Shown here piece by piece: positions 1-12,846 of a DNA stretch of 64,000 nt; position 1 is the first letter of the stretch; each line of letters begins with the position of its first letter. The notes beneath the pieces were generated by a model. The model worked only from the letters and a program-made list of their open reading frames with translations. It made no database searches and was not told where the DNA came from. Source of the stretch: Metridium senile (lineage: Eukaryota; Cnidaria; Anthozoa; Actiniaria; Metridiidae); assembly GCA_949775045.1 (NCBI GenBank), contig OX459104.1:8349427-8413426 (forward strand), in the 5' to 3' direction. A program made the translations under genes and the position numbers.

Positions 1-480
1 TAGTGATTTCGTGGGTAAAACTTTATGGAGCATTTTGAAAATAAGAGGTTATATTAATTGTAAGTTTTATTCTAGCCAGTTTGATTTTGGTTTTAATTGG
101 AGCTGTGGTTCTTCTCATCAATCGATTTTTGTGTAGTTTCTCACTCTTTTGAACGGTAAAGAACTTATCCTGTACATGATTTCCATAGGTTATGATTTTT
201 TTTGTTTGTCTCTCATTATTTGCATCAAGTAACTTACACTTATTGCATAAACCTGCAGTAATATTGCTTTGTATACATTGAAATTGTTGATATATTTTTA
301 AAAGTGAAATAAATAAAGCATTATAATTAATAAATTACTTGATCCATGAAATATTCAAATAATTTGCTACTGTAGACTGTGTAACATTCCCTATTTAATA
401 CTGACTATGGTCACTGTCAAAGACAGTGTAAAGACTTATTGTTTTATTAATTTGTATCTGATGTTTTGGTTGAATGACAT

Positions 481-748
481 CACAGGTAGCCCAAGCTATG
501 CACTTCTACGTTTTTTAGCAATATGACGAAATATCTAAAATGCAATACAAATAGTGGTTTATGGCTGTTTTTCAGTGGGGAACAACAGCCATAAATCACT
601 CAAAATTGAAGGAAATGGCCTGAAACTTCACAGGCTAGGAATGCAAAGAGAAAAAAACACACAAGTAGACATGATTATTTTTATTGCATTTTAAATATTT
701 CGTCATATTGCTAAAAAACGTACAAATGCATAGCTTGGGCTACCTGTG
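481..748. mobile_element. Palindromic MITE, 268 bp, in copy A
   Basis: Inverted arms of about 65 bp (481-546 and 683-748) begin CACAGGTAGCCCAAGC and end with its complement. The 7-bp duplication ATGACAT flanks it at 474-480 and 749-755. The homologous place in copy B (near 3300-3311, TTGAATGACATTTAAAATAG) has one ATGACAT and no insert, so the boundaries are confirmed by a paralogous empty site. The CAC/CAGG-like ends and 7-8 bp duplication suggest a hAT-related MITE. Confidence 0.85.
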
Positions 749-2330
749 ATGACATTGACTAAATAGAGACTGTAAGTTAAGGTAGTTTCATTGTATTTTT
801 TATTCGTTTTTACTTCATGGTTTTAGTGCTTTGTTCTATACTAATTTATTTTTTTAAATTTCATGTTGAAATTATGCTAAACTTATACTATGTTTATGTA
901 CTGTATTATTAAGGTCATATACAAAACAATAGAAATTAAATACTACTATTGCTTTTTGAAATTGTGCTTGACATGTATTTAACACCAAGAATTCCTTCGA
1001 AGCTGTTTGTATTCTGGCTTGTGTTGATGCATGACAGATAGCCATAATGCTTTGAGGGCTTTTACTGTTTAAAAAATACAAAGGCAGCTTTCGAAATAAT
1101 AATAAATCTGAGCTAAAGGTGACTTTGTATTTTTAATATTTATTGTGAGTTCATAATAAAAAATACCTTTTGGTTTATAATAGCTATTTATTTTCAATTT
1201 TGACATTTAGATTCATTATTCATTTAAGGTACTTTGGTTACTTAGGTTGATACTTTGGTATTCAAAATACATATTTAAATGATATTAAATTGCTCTCTCT
1301 ACTATAAAAATCTCTAGTGGTTAAATGCTTTTTGAAATTTGGCTACATTTTACTTTGAATTGGTCATGTGGTACAAACAAACAATTGTTATGCCAAATTT
1401 TCAAATATGTACATTTTAACCACTCCATGGAGTTTCATAGTATATTTTCATGCATCTAGGAACAAGAAAACAATCCCCCAAATATCAATTGTTGTTCAAG
1501 TTGAATATCTTGAGAACACTACTTATGATAATTAGTAGTCTTGATAAATTGTGCTTCATTGATTGAAGAGAACTGCAAATTTACTTAATTTTGATGTTAA
1601 AACATAAATATATTGTCTGTCAATAAAATAAGCATGTGTTATACCTTTTTAGTTATGAATGGGAAACTGGTATCATGTTGGATTTCAAAACAAACAGCAG
1701 TTAAGGGGCAGGGCGCAAACAAGTTTGATAGAGCAACAACACTATATTCATGAAATAAAATTGCAACTTCCTAATAATTATTATATAGTTACTATTAGTC
1801 ACTATCAAATTTATTTGATATTTCTGGTTGAATGATAGTCACTAAATAGAAACTGTTACTTAGTAACTTTTTTTTTTGCTCTATAAAAACGAAATAGTTA
1901 CTAAGCAATAATTTGTATTTGGTCACTATATTTATTCAGTATCATTAAACCAGAGTCAATAAAGGGCACAAGTTATGAAATCCAGCCACTTCAAAGAGGC
2001 TGACAAATGGTTGTGACCATATTTTTGTTTTGTGTTCTTTATTATGCTTGACTGACCTGACCAAACATACTTATTGGTTGATTGTCGGTAAGAATTATAA
2101 TAATATAAACGAAAACCATACCTCATTACCACTGTCCTTGTCTTGGACAGTGACTATTGGTCACAAAATAAAAACTGTTACACATACAGTAACATAGTGT
2201 TTTTGCTCTAGTATGCTTGGGGTCTTTGAGTTAACATACAGCTCATATGAGTTACGGGTATATTCATACATGATAACATTGACCGTTTCTGCAAGTTTAT
2301 ATCCAGTCATTAGCATAACACAAGATGACA

Positions 2331-2448
2331 ATAGCCTGCAATGCCGGCGGTCTGCAGGGTTGCGGGGACGAGAAAAGGAAAGACTGTGATCTTTTCCTTT
2401 TCCTTTTTCTTCTCTCCCTAATTACGCAGACTGCCGGCAACTCAGGCA
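2331..2448. mobile_element. Small TIR element, 118 bp, with 9-bp target duplication
   Basis: AAGATGACA is repeated directly at 2322-2330 and 2449-2457. Copy B has it once (4152-4160) with no insert. The ends are imperfect inverted repeats of about 23 bp sharing the core GCCGGC and GTCTGC. The interior is a pyrimidine-rich run. A 9-bp duplication is typical of Mutator-like elements, so a MULE-derived MITE is the best guess. Confidence 0.7.
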
Positions 2449-3494
2449 AAGATGACAAGCATGGAACAGTTCAATGTAAACTAAGAAATAATTATTATAT
2501 TCACTGAAATAGTGTGTTCAGGAGGGAGGGGGTGACTCTATTGTATGCAAATTAGATTCTCTATCTACAGCGATCTCTAGTGTGACGTCACATGGATACG
2601 CTAGATATTCTTGTCAGTTTAGTTTGAAAGCGCCATTTTGAAGTTAAGAAAACGAGATAAAAGAGAGGTAAAACAGCACATTGTAAAGTAGTTAACCCAC
2701 AGTGAGTGTTCTTTGTTTATAGATTTACTAGTTGAGCGCAACTGATCTCGAAAAGACGTTTATAGTTGACTGTATTTTTTCGTTAAAACTTCTCGGGAAG
2801 GCTGCAGGTCCTAATCGAAAATGGCCAACCATCATTTGAAAACATCGTGATTTCGTTGGTAAAACTTTATGGAACATTTTGAAAATAGGAGGTTATATTG
2901 GTTATAAGTTTAACTCTAACCAGTTTGATTTTGGTTTTATTTGGAGCTGTGGTTCTTCTCATCAATCGATTTTTGTGTAGTTTCTCAGCCTTTACAACTT
3001 ATCCTGTACACGATTTCGATAGGAATGTTACTGTTTTGTTTGTTACTATTTTTATCAAGTAAAAACAACGATCTTAACTAACAGTTATTGCATTAATCTG
3101 CAGTACTATTGCTTATAGTTAAATTGAAGTTGTTGATTTATTTTTAAAAGTTCAACAAATAGAGCACTTAAAATTAATATTAGTATATAACTTTATCCAT
3201 GAAAATGTATGCAATTATTGCTACTGACTATGCAATATTTCCTATTTACTGACTATTGGTCACAATGAGTCATTGTTTCATTTGTATCTGATTTTTTGGT
3301 TGAATGACATTTAAAATAGTAAACTTAACTACATAATTTGCATTTTTTTATTTGTTTTTATATATCATGGTTTCATTGCTTTTGTTCTAATTTATTTGTA
3401 TAAAATTTCATGTTGAAATTGTGCTTATATCATGTTTGTGTACTGTACTATTAAAGGTCAAATAGAAATACTGGTATTGCTGTTTGAAAAAGCT

Positions 3495-3511
3495 GGGGGG
3501 GGGGGGGGGGG
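3495..3511 (+). repeat. Poly-G run (17 G)
   Basis: An uninterrupted run of G inside copy B. It is absent from the matching position of copy A and is prone to length change and to G-quadruplex formation. Confidence 0.9.
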
Positions 3512-3924
3512 TAGGGAGAATTTCAAATTTACTTCATTTTAATGTTTAAAAAACATTGTCTGATGATACATAGAAATACAATCAATGTTTTTATTAAAAT
3601 AAGCATCTATTGTACCTTGTTAGTAATGAATGGGAAACTGCTATAGGGTATCCTGTTGCATTCAAAACAGCAGCTATGGGGCAGGGACAAAAGTTTGATA
3701 GAGCAACAACACTATATCCATGAAAATAAAATTGCAACTGTATAATAGTTCTTCTGTAGTGACCGTGAGGTATTGTTTTCTTTTGTATTTGATGTTTCTG
3801 GTTGAGTGGTATTTACTAAATAGTCACTGGATATAAACTATTAGTTTAATAGTAGCAATTTTTTATATTGCATGGTTTTAGCGTTTTCGCTCTACAAAAA
3901 CAACATAGTTACTATAAGCAAAAG

Positions 3925-4067
3925 AGTGGTTTTCAGTAACCCATGAAACAAAGTGTATTGATTAAAGTGTAATAGTCAAATAAGAACAAAAGAACACAAT
4001 GAAATTAAAGTGTATAAAGAGTAATACACTAAAGAGGGTTTCGCGTGTTAATGAAAACCACCTTAGT
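3925..4067. mobile_element. Palindromic MITE, about 143 bp, in copy B
   Basis: The ends are inverted: GTGGTTTTCAGTAACCC near 3927 and its complement ending near 4066, with TTTGTGTTCTTT-like internal symmetry. The matching place in copy A (about 1900-1920) lacks it. A related end occurs at about 53340-53385. Confidence 0.7.
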
Positions 4068-5264
4068 TTGTATTTATAGTCACTATATTTATTCAGTATC
4101 ACTCAAACAGAGTTAATAGAGGGGTTTATCCAGTCATCAGTTGGCATAAACAAGATGACAAGCATAGAATTTCAGTGTAAACCAACAATAATTATTATTT
4201 CACTGTTCACATTGTTGAAATAGTGTGTTATCTTTTCCAGCCATTTTACCTGCAAAAAAAAAACACAAAATGTTTAACTATATAATCATCATTTAATTTA
4301 ATCTAAGTTTGTTACAATAGCTGATGGAAGCTTAGCTTGATAAATCTCAGATTTTATATATTTTTTATATATTTTATATATATTTTATATCAATCATAAT
4401 TTGAAATGTTATTCAATGAATTTCATGTTATATATTATCATTATTTAATTCCGTAAGCTGATGTGAAAACATGACAGCAGAAAGCTTTATACTGCACTGT
4501 ATCAAATTCTTCTAACAAAGCAACTGATATACGAATTGATTTTGAAGACAAATAATTAAGAAAGTGGGTACAGCTTGGGTATTTATGGTAGCTAGTTTCA
4601 AAGCATTTTTAGATAGCTATTATAAAATACACATACATACGATCTTAAAAGCATGCATTTAGCTCATTGAATAATCATAAACATTCATGTCAAGGTTCAA
4701 ATCAAGATAATTAAGGACTTAACTTCAATGGGAATACATTTACTAACCTGCAAAGTTGTTTTGTTCGGGTCTCCTAGTTCGGGTTCGTAATTTCGACTTG
4801 TAGTTCGTGAGATCAGCCTTCAAATCGATTGATGAGACCAACCACAAAGCCAAACAGAGAGAAACTTTGCAGATCCGAAGATTATCATATACTTGCATAA
4901 ACCTCCTATTCTGGATGAAAAATACGGATCCATTGTGATTTTACGTTCGTGTACTTGTAAATAACTGCATATCAACAGCACTGGACTGACATCACAGTTC
5001 ATCACGAAATTGGCTAGAAAAGCAATATTTTCGTCGAATCTGATCAACAAATTTGGCTATAGTGAACTATTGGATACTATTACATATCAAACAACTCCCA
5101 CTAGTAAAAAAAAAAGTTCAGCAATGCAAAAAAAATCTAATGTTTTTGTGGAAACAACCGAGTTAAACAATGGTCGCCATTTTGAATCGAGTCGTGACGT
5201 CACACTAGAGCGAGCCCACAACACGCCTTTTCCCTGGAGACGCCCCCTTCCTCCTGAGTGTGTT

Positions 5265-6319
5265 ATCTTTTCCTAGCTGCCATTTAATCTAAAAAAAAAA
5301 AAAAAATTAAACTATATCATCATCATTTAACTTAATTTACATTTTTAAGAAATATTTTATAAGTAATTTCTAACACTCACATTATGCTAAAGATGTAATC
5401 TTATATCCTTATTTTCAATCATATTTTGAAATAATGAATTTCATGTTATACATTATTATTTATGTTATTATAAAATTGTATTATTATAATTCAGTAAGCT
5501 TTGATGTGAAAAATGGACAGCAGAAAGCTTCACACTGCACTGTATCAAATTCTGCTAACAAAAATAATTGATTATGAAGACAAACAATTAATATATCAGT
5601 TCAAAACACACACACACATATAGGGATATGTTGGGCATTTTGACTGGTGCATTATATAGTCTCAGAGCATTTTTACATAGCTATTTTAAAATACACATAC
5701 ATACGATCTTTAATAAATTAATGCAATTAGCTCATTGAATCAGCATAAACATTCATGCTAAGGTTCAAAAGCAATACAATTAAGCACTAAACTTCAATGG
5801 GAATACATTTACTAACCTCCACAGTTGTTCGACTCGAGTAGTGGATTCCTTGTAGTTCGTGAGATCAGCCTTCAAATCGATTGATGAGACCAACTACAAA
5901 GCCAAACGGACAGAAACTTTATAGATCCGAAGATTATCATGTGCTTGCATAAACCTCCTATTCTGGATTAAAAATATTGATCCATTATGCTTTTACGTTT
6001 GTGTACTTGTAAATAAAATGCATATCAACAGCCGGCTTGACCGACATCACAGTTCATCACGAAACTGGCTAGAAAAGCAGTATTTCCATCAAATCCGATC
6101 AAATAATTTAGCTATAGTGAAGTATTGGATACTATCAAATATCAAATAACTCTAACTAGTAAAAAAATGTTTAGCAATGCGAAGAAAATCGAATGTTTTT
6201 GTTGTAACAGCCGAGCTCAACAGTCGTTGCCATTTTGAATCGAGACGTAAAAGGTCATGACGTCACAATTGAGTGATCCCTCAACACGCCTTTTCCCTGG
6301 AGACACCCCCTCCCTCCTG
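5265..6319. mobile_element. hAT-like element copy A, right part
   Basis: Continuation of copy A after the copy B insertion. The right terminus CCCCCTCCCTCCTG ends at 6319 and matches the copy B terminus. It contains the same right-arm blocks as 4750-5256, including GTAGTTCGTGAGATCAGCC, AAACCTCCTATTCTGGAT and TGACGTCAC. The following bases GATCAATG would be its 8-bp duplication, but the left end lies outside the window. Confidence 0.7.
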
Positions 6320-7500
6320 GATCAATGCGATATAATAAGTTCAGATAGTTTCTAACACAACGTAAACTGCAGGGTTGGAGGCATTGTATAACATAGTTTT
6401 ATTTCAAATGATATAGTATTAAAATAATAAAATATTTGATAATATGAAGTCGCTGGCTCTTGTTTACAAACTCAACGGTCGACACGTAAAAGTGACAACT
6501 TCCAGATCACTTCCTGTAAACTCTGTTGTATGCTCTGATTGGCTAAATAATTTGATGTTTTGAAGTGTCTTGAGGTAGGCGGGTACACGAAAAAGTGGGG
6601 TTTGCTTGCAGGCTCTCCTTTCCTTTTTCTTCCACCCCCATCCCCTCCCCTTCCCTCCTCGTCCCCAATTCCCAAAGAGCCGGCCACGCAGGCTAAACTC
6701 ACCAAAAACCTTTTGTATTCGCAAACTGTGATGGTGTCTAAATAATAAACATATAATAATAAACATATGATTTGGTGTTGGGCAAACACGGACAAAGGAA
6801 AAAAATATAGAATATGTATAAAATATATCAAACGAACAAAAAATAAATTAACACGTATTTTATTTTCGTTTCATATCGTGAAATAGAAAATCTACAACAA
6901 CAATATATATTTGTTTTAAATCGCCTCAAACTGGTCCCATAAAGCGATTACCAAATAATTATAAAAAATACAAACAGGTTTACAGAGGTCAAATCTAATA
7001 AAGAGAGATTTATTACATTACATTATCATACCATTATGCCCGCCAGCGAAGTTATTGTCTCATGACATTCCTATCAGTACAGATGTCAAGTGGTTGTAAC
7101 GATAATCTAAACTAATACATACAATGCAGAATGTTTTATCGTGTCATTATAATTTTGATGAACACGAAATTAAATTATGATTCCCAATTCTCTTAAAAGA
7201 ATCACATGTTGCAGCTTCAAGTGCACCGAAATCTTTTTTTTTTTAAACTGTGATTGTTGAAGGAATGAAAACATTGCAAATGTTAACGTTAATTACTTAT
7301 TAAACTTTAAAATGCGATATTATTGTTAATAAAATTGATTATTAAAATTGAGGAATAGTCAGATAAAACAAGAATGAAAAATAATATGATTGAAATGAAA
7401 AAAATAAGGAAAAAAATTATATAATAAAGATGAAAATGAACAAAAAATAAAAATTAGAAAATATTATGCACACCCATTAGAAAAAAGTAAAAAAAAATTC
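6320..7500. other. Intergenic, no gene seen
   Basis: AT-rich sequence. A short pyrimidine-rich block at about 6600-6700 is bordered by GCAGGCT and ACGCAGGCT motifs like those of the small element at 2331-2448, so a decayed relative is possible. I see no supported coding exon here. Confidence 0.5.
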
Positions 7501-7555
7501 TCGTCCGTCTTGTCCGTCTCGTCCGTCTCGTCCGTCTTGTCCGTCTCGTCCGCCG
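7501..7555 (+). repeat. 10-bp minisatellite (TCGTCCGTCT)
   Basis: About five tandem units of TCGTCCGTCT with C/T variation, in an otherwise AT-rich setting. Confidence 0.85.
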
Positions 7556-7705
7556 TCCTCGTTTTACGCACACCCCCGGCAAACAAAGGTCAAACCCATG
7601 TAGGATGATATTTATCATGTTTATAGTTAATATTATCTTGTGCTTTGAATTCTTATCCGCAGTTTAATATGAATAATATAAGCTAAAGTATATTTTTCAA
7701 TTACA

Positions 7706-8260
7706 GCTGGAATCAGCGCTTGTCTGATAAATCAGCATTAACTTCATTCTTGATTAACTATAATTGAGGCTGGGAGTCAGTGCTTGCCTGATAAATCAGC
7801 AATTAATTGACTTCCTCTTTCAGTTTTAATATAGCATAGTATAAAAGTAAAATGAATACAAAACAACAATTTGTGGCTGCCAATGGGGAAGTGGGTAATG
7901 AAGTACTCAGTGATTTAAAATTGTCATTTTTTACCCCGTTTTGTTTACTGCTGGATCACATATAAATGACATGTGAATTCATTGTTTGAATAAATTAGCA
8001 TTTAACGTTATTCTTGAAGCTGGGAATCATTTGTTGCCTGATAAATCAGCATTAACTTTATTCTTGAGATATTAATCAAAGCTGGGAATCAGTGCTTGTC
8101 TGATAAATCAGCATTAACTTTATTTTTTGATATATTAATCGTTGTTGAAGCTGGGAATCAGCGCTTGTCTGATAAATCAGCATTAACTTTATTCTTTATA
8201 TTTTAATTGTAGATGCTGGGAATCAGTGCTTGTCTGATACTGATCAGCAACTTTATAATA
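7706..8260 (+). repeat. Degenerate tandem repeat, 62-69 bp units
   Basis: Units starting GCTGGGAATCAGTGCTTG and containing CTGATAAATCAGCATTAAC start at 7706, 7769, 8019, 8081, 8150 and 8215. About 190 bp of unrelated sequence separates the second and third units. Each unit contains the small palindrome CTGATAAATCAG. Confidence 0.85.
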
Positions 8261-10080
8261 TTACAAATTGTCAACATATGAACTAACGTATATATAATCA
8301 AGCACTTTTTTGGTAAATCAACAACAAGTCTTATTAAATCAACGATTTGTATGACGCTATTAACTATAGTTTTTAAAATCAAATTTTCTTCCTTTTTGAG
8401 TGAATCTAAATAAATTGGTAGCCGCTGGTAGCAAGATCTTTCAGAGGAGGGGGTAAGTATAAAGGTTTTTAAGACTAAGTGTTGACATGTTTTTAATTGG
8501 ATGAGAGTTAATCCGTAGAAACGGCTTAATGAGTTTAGGTTGGTTCTGGCTCGTTATACTTGAACACTAGTATATGATTTGTTTACTTTATTCACTCCCA
8601 TTCATTTATTTGCTTTCCCTGTATTGTCACTAAATTTTCAGAATAGCTTTGTAATATCATTTTTCTTTGCTTTTCTTGAATATTATTTTTCTGAAGGGCC
8701 TTATCAGCAGTTCTCTCTAACTATGTTTTTTTTCATATTTAAATTCATAAAAAAACAGTAATTTCATGCAGTCTAGACGGCCTATTTTTTAAACCAATCC
8801 TAAACGATGTTTTGATTTGATGCTGCATTGTTCCTATAACATTTACTCGCCCCCCGTCAAGGGACTCTGTTTTGACCTCGTTTATTCATATACGGTGAAG
8901 TCTAATACATTGCCATACAACATAAACCTGTAATATGGTGCTTATTTAGAGTATTTCACTTCGTTCCAAAGCGCTAGCTTCAAATAGCTATATGTATGGA
9001 CGGATGGCTACGTCGACCATGCGGTGTATAAGGGTGTGTATTGATCCAAGCGCTTTACAATCATGAGGAATTAGTAGTTAGTGTGTATGAGTGTGAGCCA
9101 GTTTGTATCCTGGCTGGCTTGTAAAGATTTTAAAGTCCATTTTTGCTTTGTGTTTCTGCTATTTAATAAAACATACAAATGTTTAAATGTTTAATTCTTA
9201 AGAAATGTTCCAGCAAATTTGACTGCCTTCTGCACGAGATGCTGTACATCAGGGAATTAAAACCTGTCCTGAATGTACAGTCCGATTCCATCAAGGCTAA
9301 ATTATTTACATAAATTAGTTTATAAGCGAACTTTCTGCATTTTGTAATTAGTATTATCTGATAATGGAGCGTGATGGCTCCGAAACGTCAAAAAACAATT
9401 ATTTCTTTACTAAGTCTCATTTTTACATCATTATGCGTTTCTAAATCATTACTTATAAAATGGAGGAAGAACACGAAAATAGAACCAAAAAGTATTACCA
9501 AAAAAAATCGCACAATAGGATTCAAAACCGGCCAAATATAAAATGACACCAAACTTGATGAGTTCAAAACTTCTACAAAATGCATAGCTTTTCAAACGAT
9601 CCTTAAATATTGCATTCTCTAACAAAAATAACTTTGAGCATATGCTTTTGCTGAAAACTGAATAAGACTGTCAGTTTCAGCAAACGGTTTGCTGGGACGA
9701 TTGTTGGCAAAAATTTGTCAAAGGGACTGCAAAACGGCATAAATTCAAAACACATATGCTCCATGAGAACAGATTGGCATTTATTACAATTTTTTACTTA
9801 CAGAAAAGTAATTTCCTTTCATTTCAGTTTATCCATAAGAAACTTGTTTTATCGGCCTTTTGCAGTCCCTTTTGCATCGATTGAATTTCATTCACACCAG
9901 TGTAGCGTGGCGTGACTGTGTTATAGGAGACCGAAATAGGCAACCAAGACGGTAACCAATCAGCGCTCGAGAACTCACATGAATGTTAGTAGGGAGAATT
10001 TTGAAAAAGAATCAGTAACTTAATCGATAAAAAACGTGAATTTAAGTTATTTAAGCTTAAAAGAAATGAGCAAATATATA
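8261..10080. other. Intergenic, no gene seen
   Basis: AT-rich with no supported exon. The notable items are the ribozyme-like motif at 9358-9389 and a CG-bearing block around 9000. Confidence 0.4.
9358..9389 (+). other. Hammerhead-ribozyme-like core motif (decayed)
   Basis: CTGATAA is followed by a 5-bp stem (GGAGC 9366-9370 with GCTCC 9377-9381) and then GAAACGTC. Hammerhead cores are CUGANGA, helix II, GAAA. Here the second G of the first box is A, so activity is doubtful. Such motifs occur in animal retrozymes and Penelope-like elements. I could not establish helices I and III. Confidence 0.35.
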
Positions 10081-10084
10081 ATAA

Positions 10085-10233
10085 AACAAATAGAACAGTC
10101 TTTTCCGTGCTCTGTTCAGTTATAAAGCACTCCGAAAGTGAAGACAGCACTCAAGAAGTGAGGAGAAGCACTCTCGTCACTTTCATCGTGCTTTATAACT
10201 GAACAGAGCACGGAAAAGCCTGTTCTATTTGTT
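10085..10233. mobile_element. Palindromic MITE, 149 bp
   Basis: Near-perfect inverted arms of about 48 bp begin AACAAATAGAACAG and contain GTGCTCTGTTCAGTTATAAAGC. The complement is at 10185-10233. It is non-coding and could fold into one long hairpin. Confidence 0.85.
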
Positions 10234-12846
10234 AAATAATGGCATTTGTGGCATGTATATAAGATCGAGTTAAGATCCAACGCTATAGTTGACCATGAAT
10301 TGCTTACCTTGTTTATCCACTATTCCTCGTTTGTTGATTAAACTGCAAATCATTAAAAGAAACCGGAAAAAAATCACTCCCTAGTCAAGCGGATTCTGGG
10401 AAGTTGAGACGCCAAACAACAGCCACGCAATGAAGAATATGTCACGTTGAATACGTCACACGATCTTTGGGCTATGTCACACATTACTCAATATGTCATG
10501 CGATCTTTGGCGTATGTTGATCATACATTGCTCAATATGTGAGTACTAGTGCTCCTTAGAGCAAACAAGCAAGCTAGCCTACGCAGCAGGCTACTCTATA
10601 GGGATTCCTTTGTTGATGAGATCGGGATTCCTGTGTTGAAATATTTGTCGAAGAACTGGAGATGAGTTCTTCTTTCTCTCTGCCTCTCCACCTCCCCCGC
10701 TCGTTTTTTTCCTCCTCACCACAGGAAGCCCGATGAAAAGAGATATAAGATATCCTGCAGAGGAGGCTACAAGCAAGAGTTGTGGGGTTTTAGGGAAACT
10801 ACGTTCCTGTGTTGTAACGAGCTAGGCCTCATATCTCTCGCGGTTACCTAGATAACACAGGGACCCCAAAGCTCGATGTTCCCCAAAACTCCACAAGAAC
10901 GCCTGTTCTAACTTAGTTAGAAATGAAATGGAAAGGAATTAAAGAAAAGTAGCATAATAAAAACTATTATAAAGCTCAATTTGTTTTGGTTTCACGATCG
11001 CAGTTACTTACGAATATGCTTTGTGTCCGCCTGAGTCTGAGACTGTACTGGCGATAGTGGGCTCTGAATTCATTCTTTATCAAAGCAAAGAAAATCCTTG
11101 GTTCCATCTAGATCTTATCTTCAAACTTGTACAAATGAATTTTGCGAACTGCAAGAATTTTAAGAATATAACAGATATTCGCTTTGCAGCCAGAATTTGC
11201 GATTTGCAATTTTCGCCGTATTTATTTGACCGGCTGCGGTTCATTGACCTCAAAATACTAATTGACAGGTATCGTATTCAGTGCCGAGGCAAAAGCAAGC
11301 GTGTAAATAGAAAATTGTTGAAGTGAATAGAAGAGCTTGGTGTTTCTAAATAAAACTAGAATGCTTTAGAATAGTAAATACTCGTAAGTTCCGTGAATTG
11401 GCTGGGCTGTGTAATTCGATTGAAAAAAGCTTGCCTAAAACGACGTTGTGATATTCTCAAAAGTCAAAACAAGTGGAAAAAAGCACAATTATCACATGAA
11501 CTTCAAGTCATTTTATGCTTCTTACAGAAGAAGAACAAAATATGTTTCAACACACCATCTTCGTGCACCAGAGCTAGAAGTGGAGAACATCCTTATACAA
11601 ATCATCACAAAATAATTTCAGATTTTTGCCAGACATCCAAAACGTACAGTTAGATCATATGTATAATTAAGTCAAATTCAAGAAGTTTATATTGTTCGAA
11701 CATTTTAGTAAATGCTTGCAAGTGTCTGGTACGATTTCAATATGACGAACGATTGTTGAGATTTGAAGTTTCGTGACCAACCTGAAAACTGTGTATTAAA
11801 AAAAAACAAGATCAATTTGTTACAAAAATAAAATACCTTGTCTAGATGTCCAAAGTCTTATTTTATAGAAAAAGGCAAAATAGTTTTATCCAAAAAAATT
11901 GACGGACAGCTCGAGGTGCAACACCACCAAAATACGTCGCGAAAAAACTCCCATGGGAAAACAAACGTTCGAGGATCTTGTTTAAAAAATATAGCTATTA
12001 ATATCTATTAAAGGCCCTCTTGCATCCGAGGTGCATTGCGGCCATTTGTTTAAGTTTTGAAAATATCTATTGTTTAAAGTCGCTTTCTAATTGGTTAGAA
12101 AACCGATCCCGCAATACGGGCTACCAACGGGTTTTTCACGTTGTTTGATTCAGGCTGTCAAGTTCGAAGACTTCGAAGTATTTGTGGTTTTGTGTACTAA
12201 AAACTGATATTATGCATGGAATCCGAAACGTTAACGTCCATGGATATTACTATAGAAGGTCAGGATGACGACGAAAATGCATACGGTTCAAAACATGTTT
12301 ACATAAACATCAATACATACGGCCCCCCCCCCCCCCCTGCCCCTCCCAATGCTACGGCCCTGACTTGTATTTTATATTCTTCTTTGACAAACAATGGCAA
12401 AACCGTAAGCCAGCGTTCTTGTAACTGCCATCCAAGGTATCGAACTGTATAATTTATGTCCTGATGGTGATTTCTTTGGAAATATTTACTTCACTGACAC
12501 TATCCTCATTCATTCTTATCGATTTTTAGGTTACTTTGACTCCAATTTGGCAATTAGATAAAACGCAACGTTGGCGAAAGCTCGAATTGCAAGCATGTAA
12601 ACAATAATAGAGGCGCGCAAAGCATCGTGGTTGAGACGGCTCCTTTATTAAAGATACGTAATACAAACATTAAGTTACGTAACACTAACGTAAAGCTATG
12701 GAGCATTAACGTAATGTTACGAAACACCTTCGTACTATACATACTTCGTTACGTTAGAGATCACAGAAATGTTGTCTTACGTAAAACTTACGTTAAGTTA
12801 CGCAAGACTAACTGAAACTACGGAACTCTATACATACTTCATTACT
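10234..12846. other. Intergenic, no supported gene
   Basis: Contains a block bordered by GTAGCCT/AGGCTAC-like ends (about 10573-10770), a C-run at 12325-12337, and ACGTAA/TTACGT-rich repeats at 12650-12815 resembling the CGTAAAG arrays further right. Short open frames here have no recognisable domain. Confidence 0.4.

Larger units (their letters stand above)
1..2518. mobile_element. hAT-like non-autonomous element, copy A (left part, starts before window)
   Basis: This stretch is homologous to 2848-4229, which lies inside copy B. It opens with nearly the same run of sequence (around 1-160 versus 2848-3000). It is interrupted at 2518 by copy B and resumes at 5265. No credible coding sequence is seen. 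It contains two smaller insertions, at 481-748 and 2331-2448, both absent from copy B. Its left end is outside the window, so its own target duplication cannot be checked. The superfamily is inferred from copy B. Confidence 0.7.
2519..5256. mobile_element. hAT-like non-autonomous element, copy B (complete, 2.7 kb)
   Basis: The element begins CAGGAGGGAGGGGG and ends CCCCCTTCCTCCTG, and is flanked by AGTGTGTT at 2511-2518 and 5257-5264. An 8-bp duplication with CAGG-type ends is the hallmark of hAT elements. Subterminal inverted similarity continues inward: a CAATCGATT-type box, an AATAGGAGGTT box and TGACGTCAC occur in both halves. Its interior at 4222-4229 carries the same AGTGTGTT unbroken, which is the empty-site equivalent of its own insertion point. 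No transposase reading frame is visible, so it must be mobilised in trans if at all. Confidence 0.8.

Noticed and set aside
11021..11653. Two consecutive plus-strand frames of 101 and 86 residues
   Set aside because: AT-biased composition, no domain, no consistent splice phase between them.
12216..12452. Frame with a poly-proline run
   Set aside because: The prolines come from a C homopolymer at 12325-12337. The rest has no recognisable domain and no clear splice sites.
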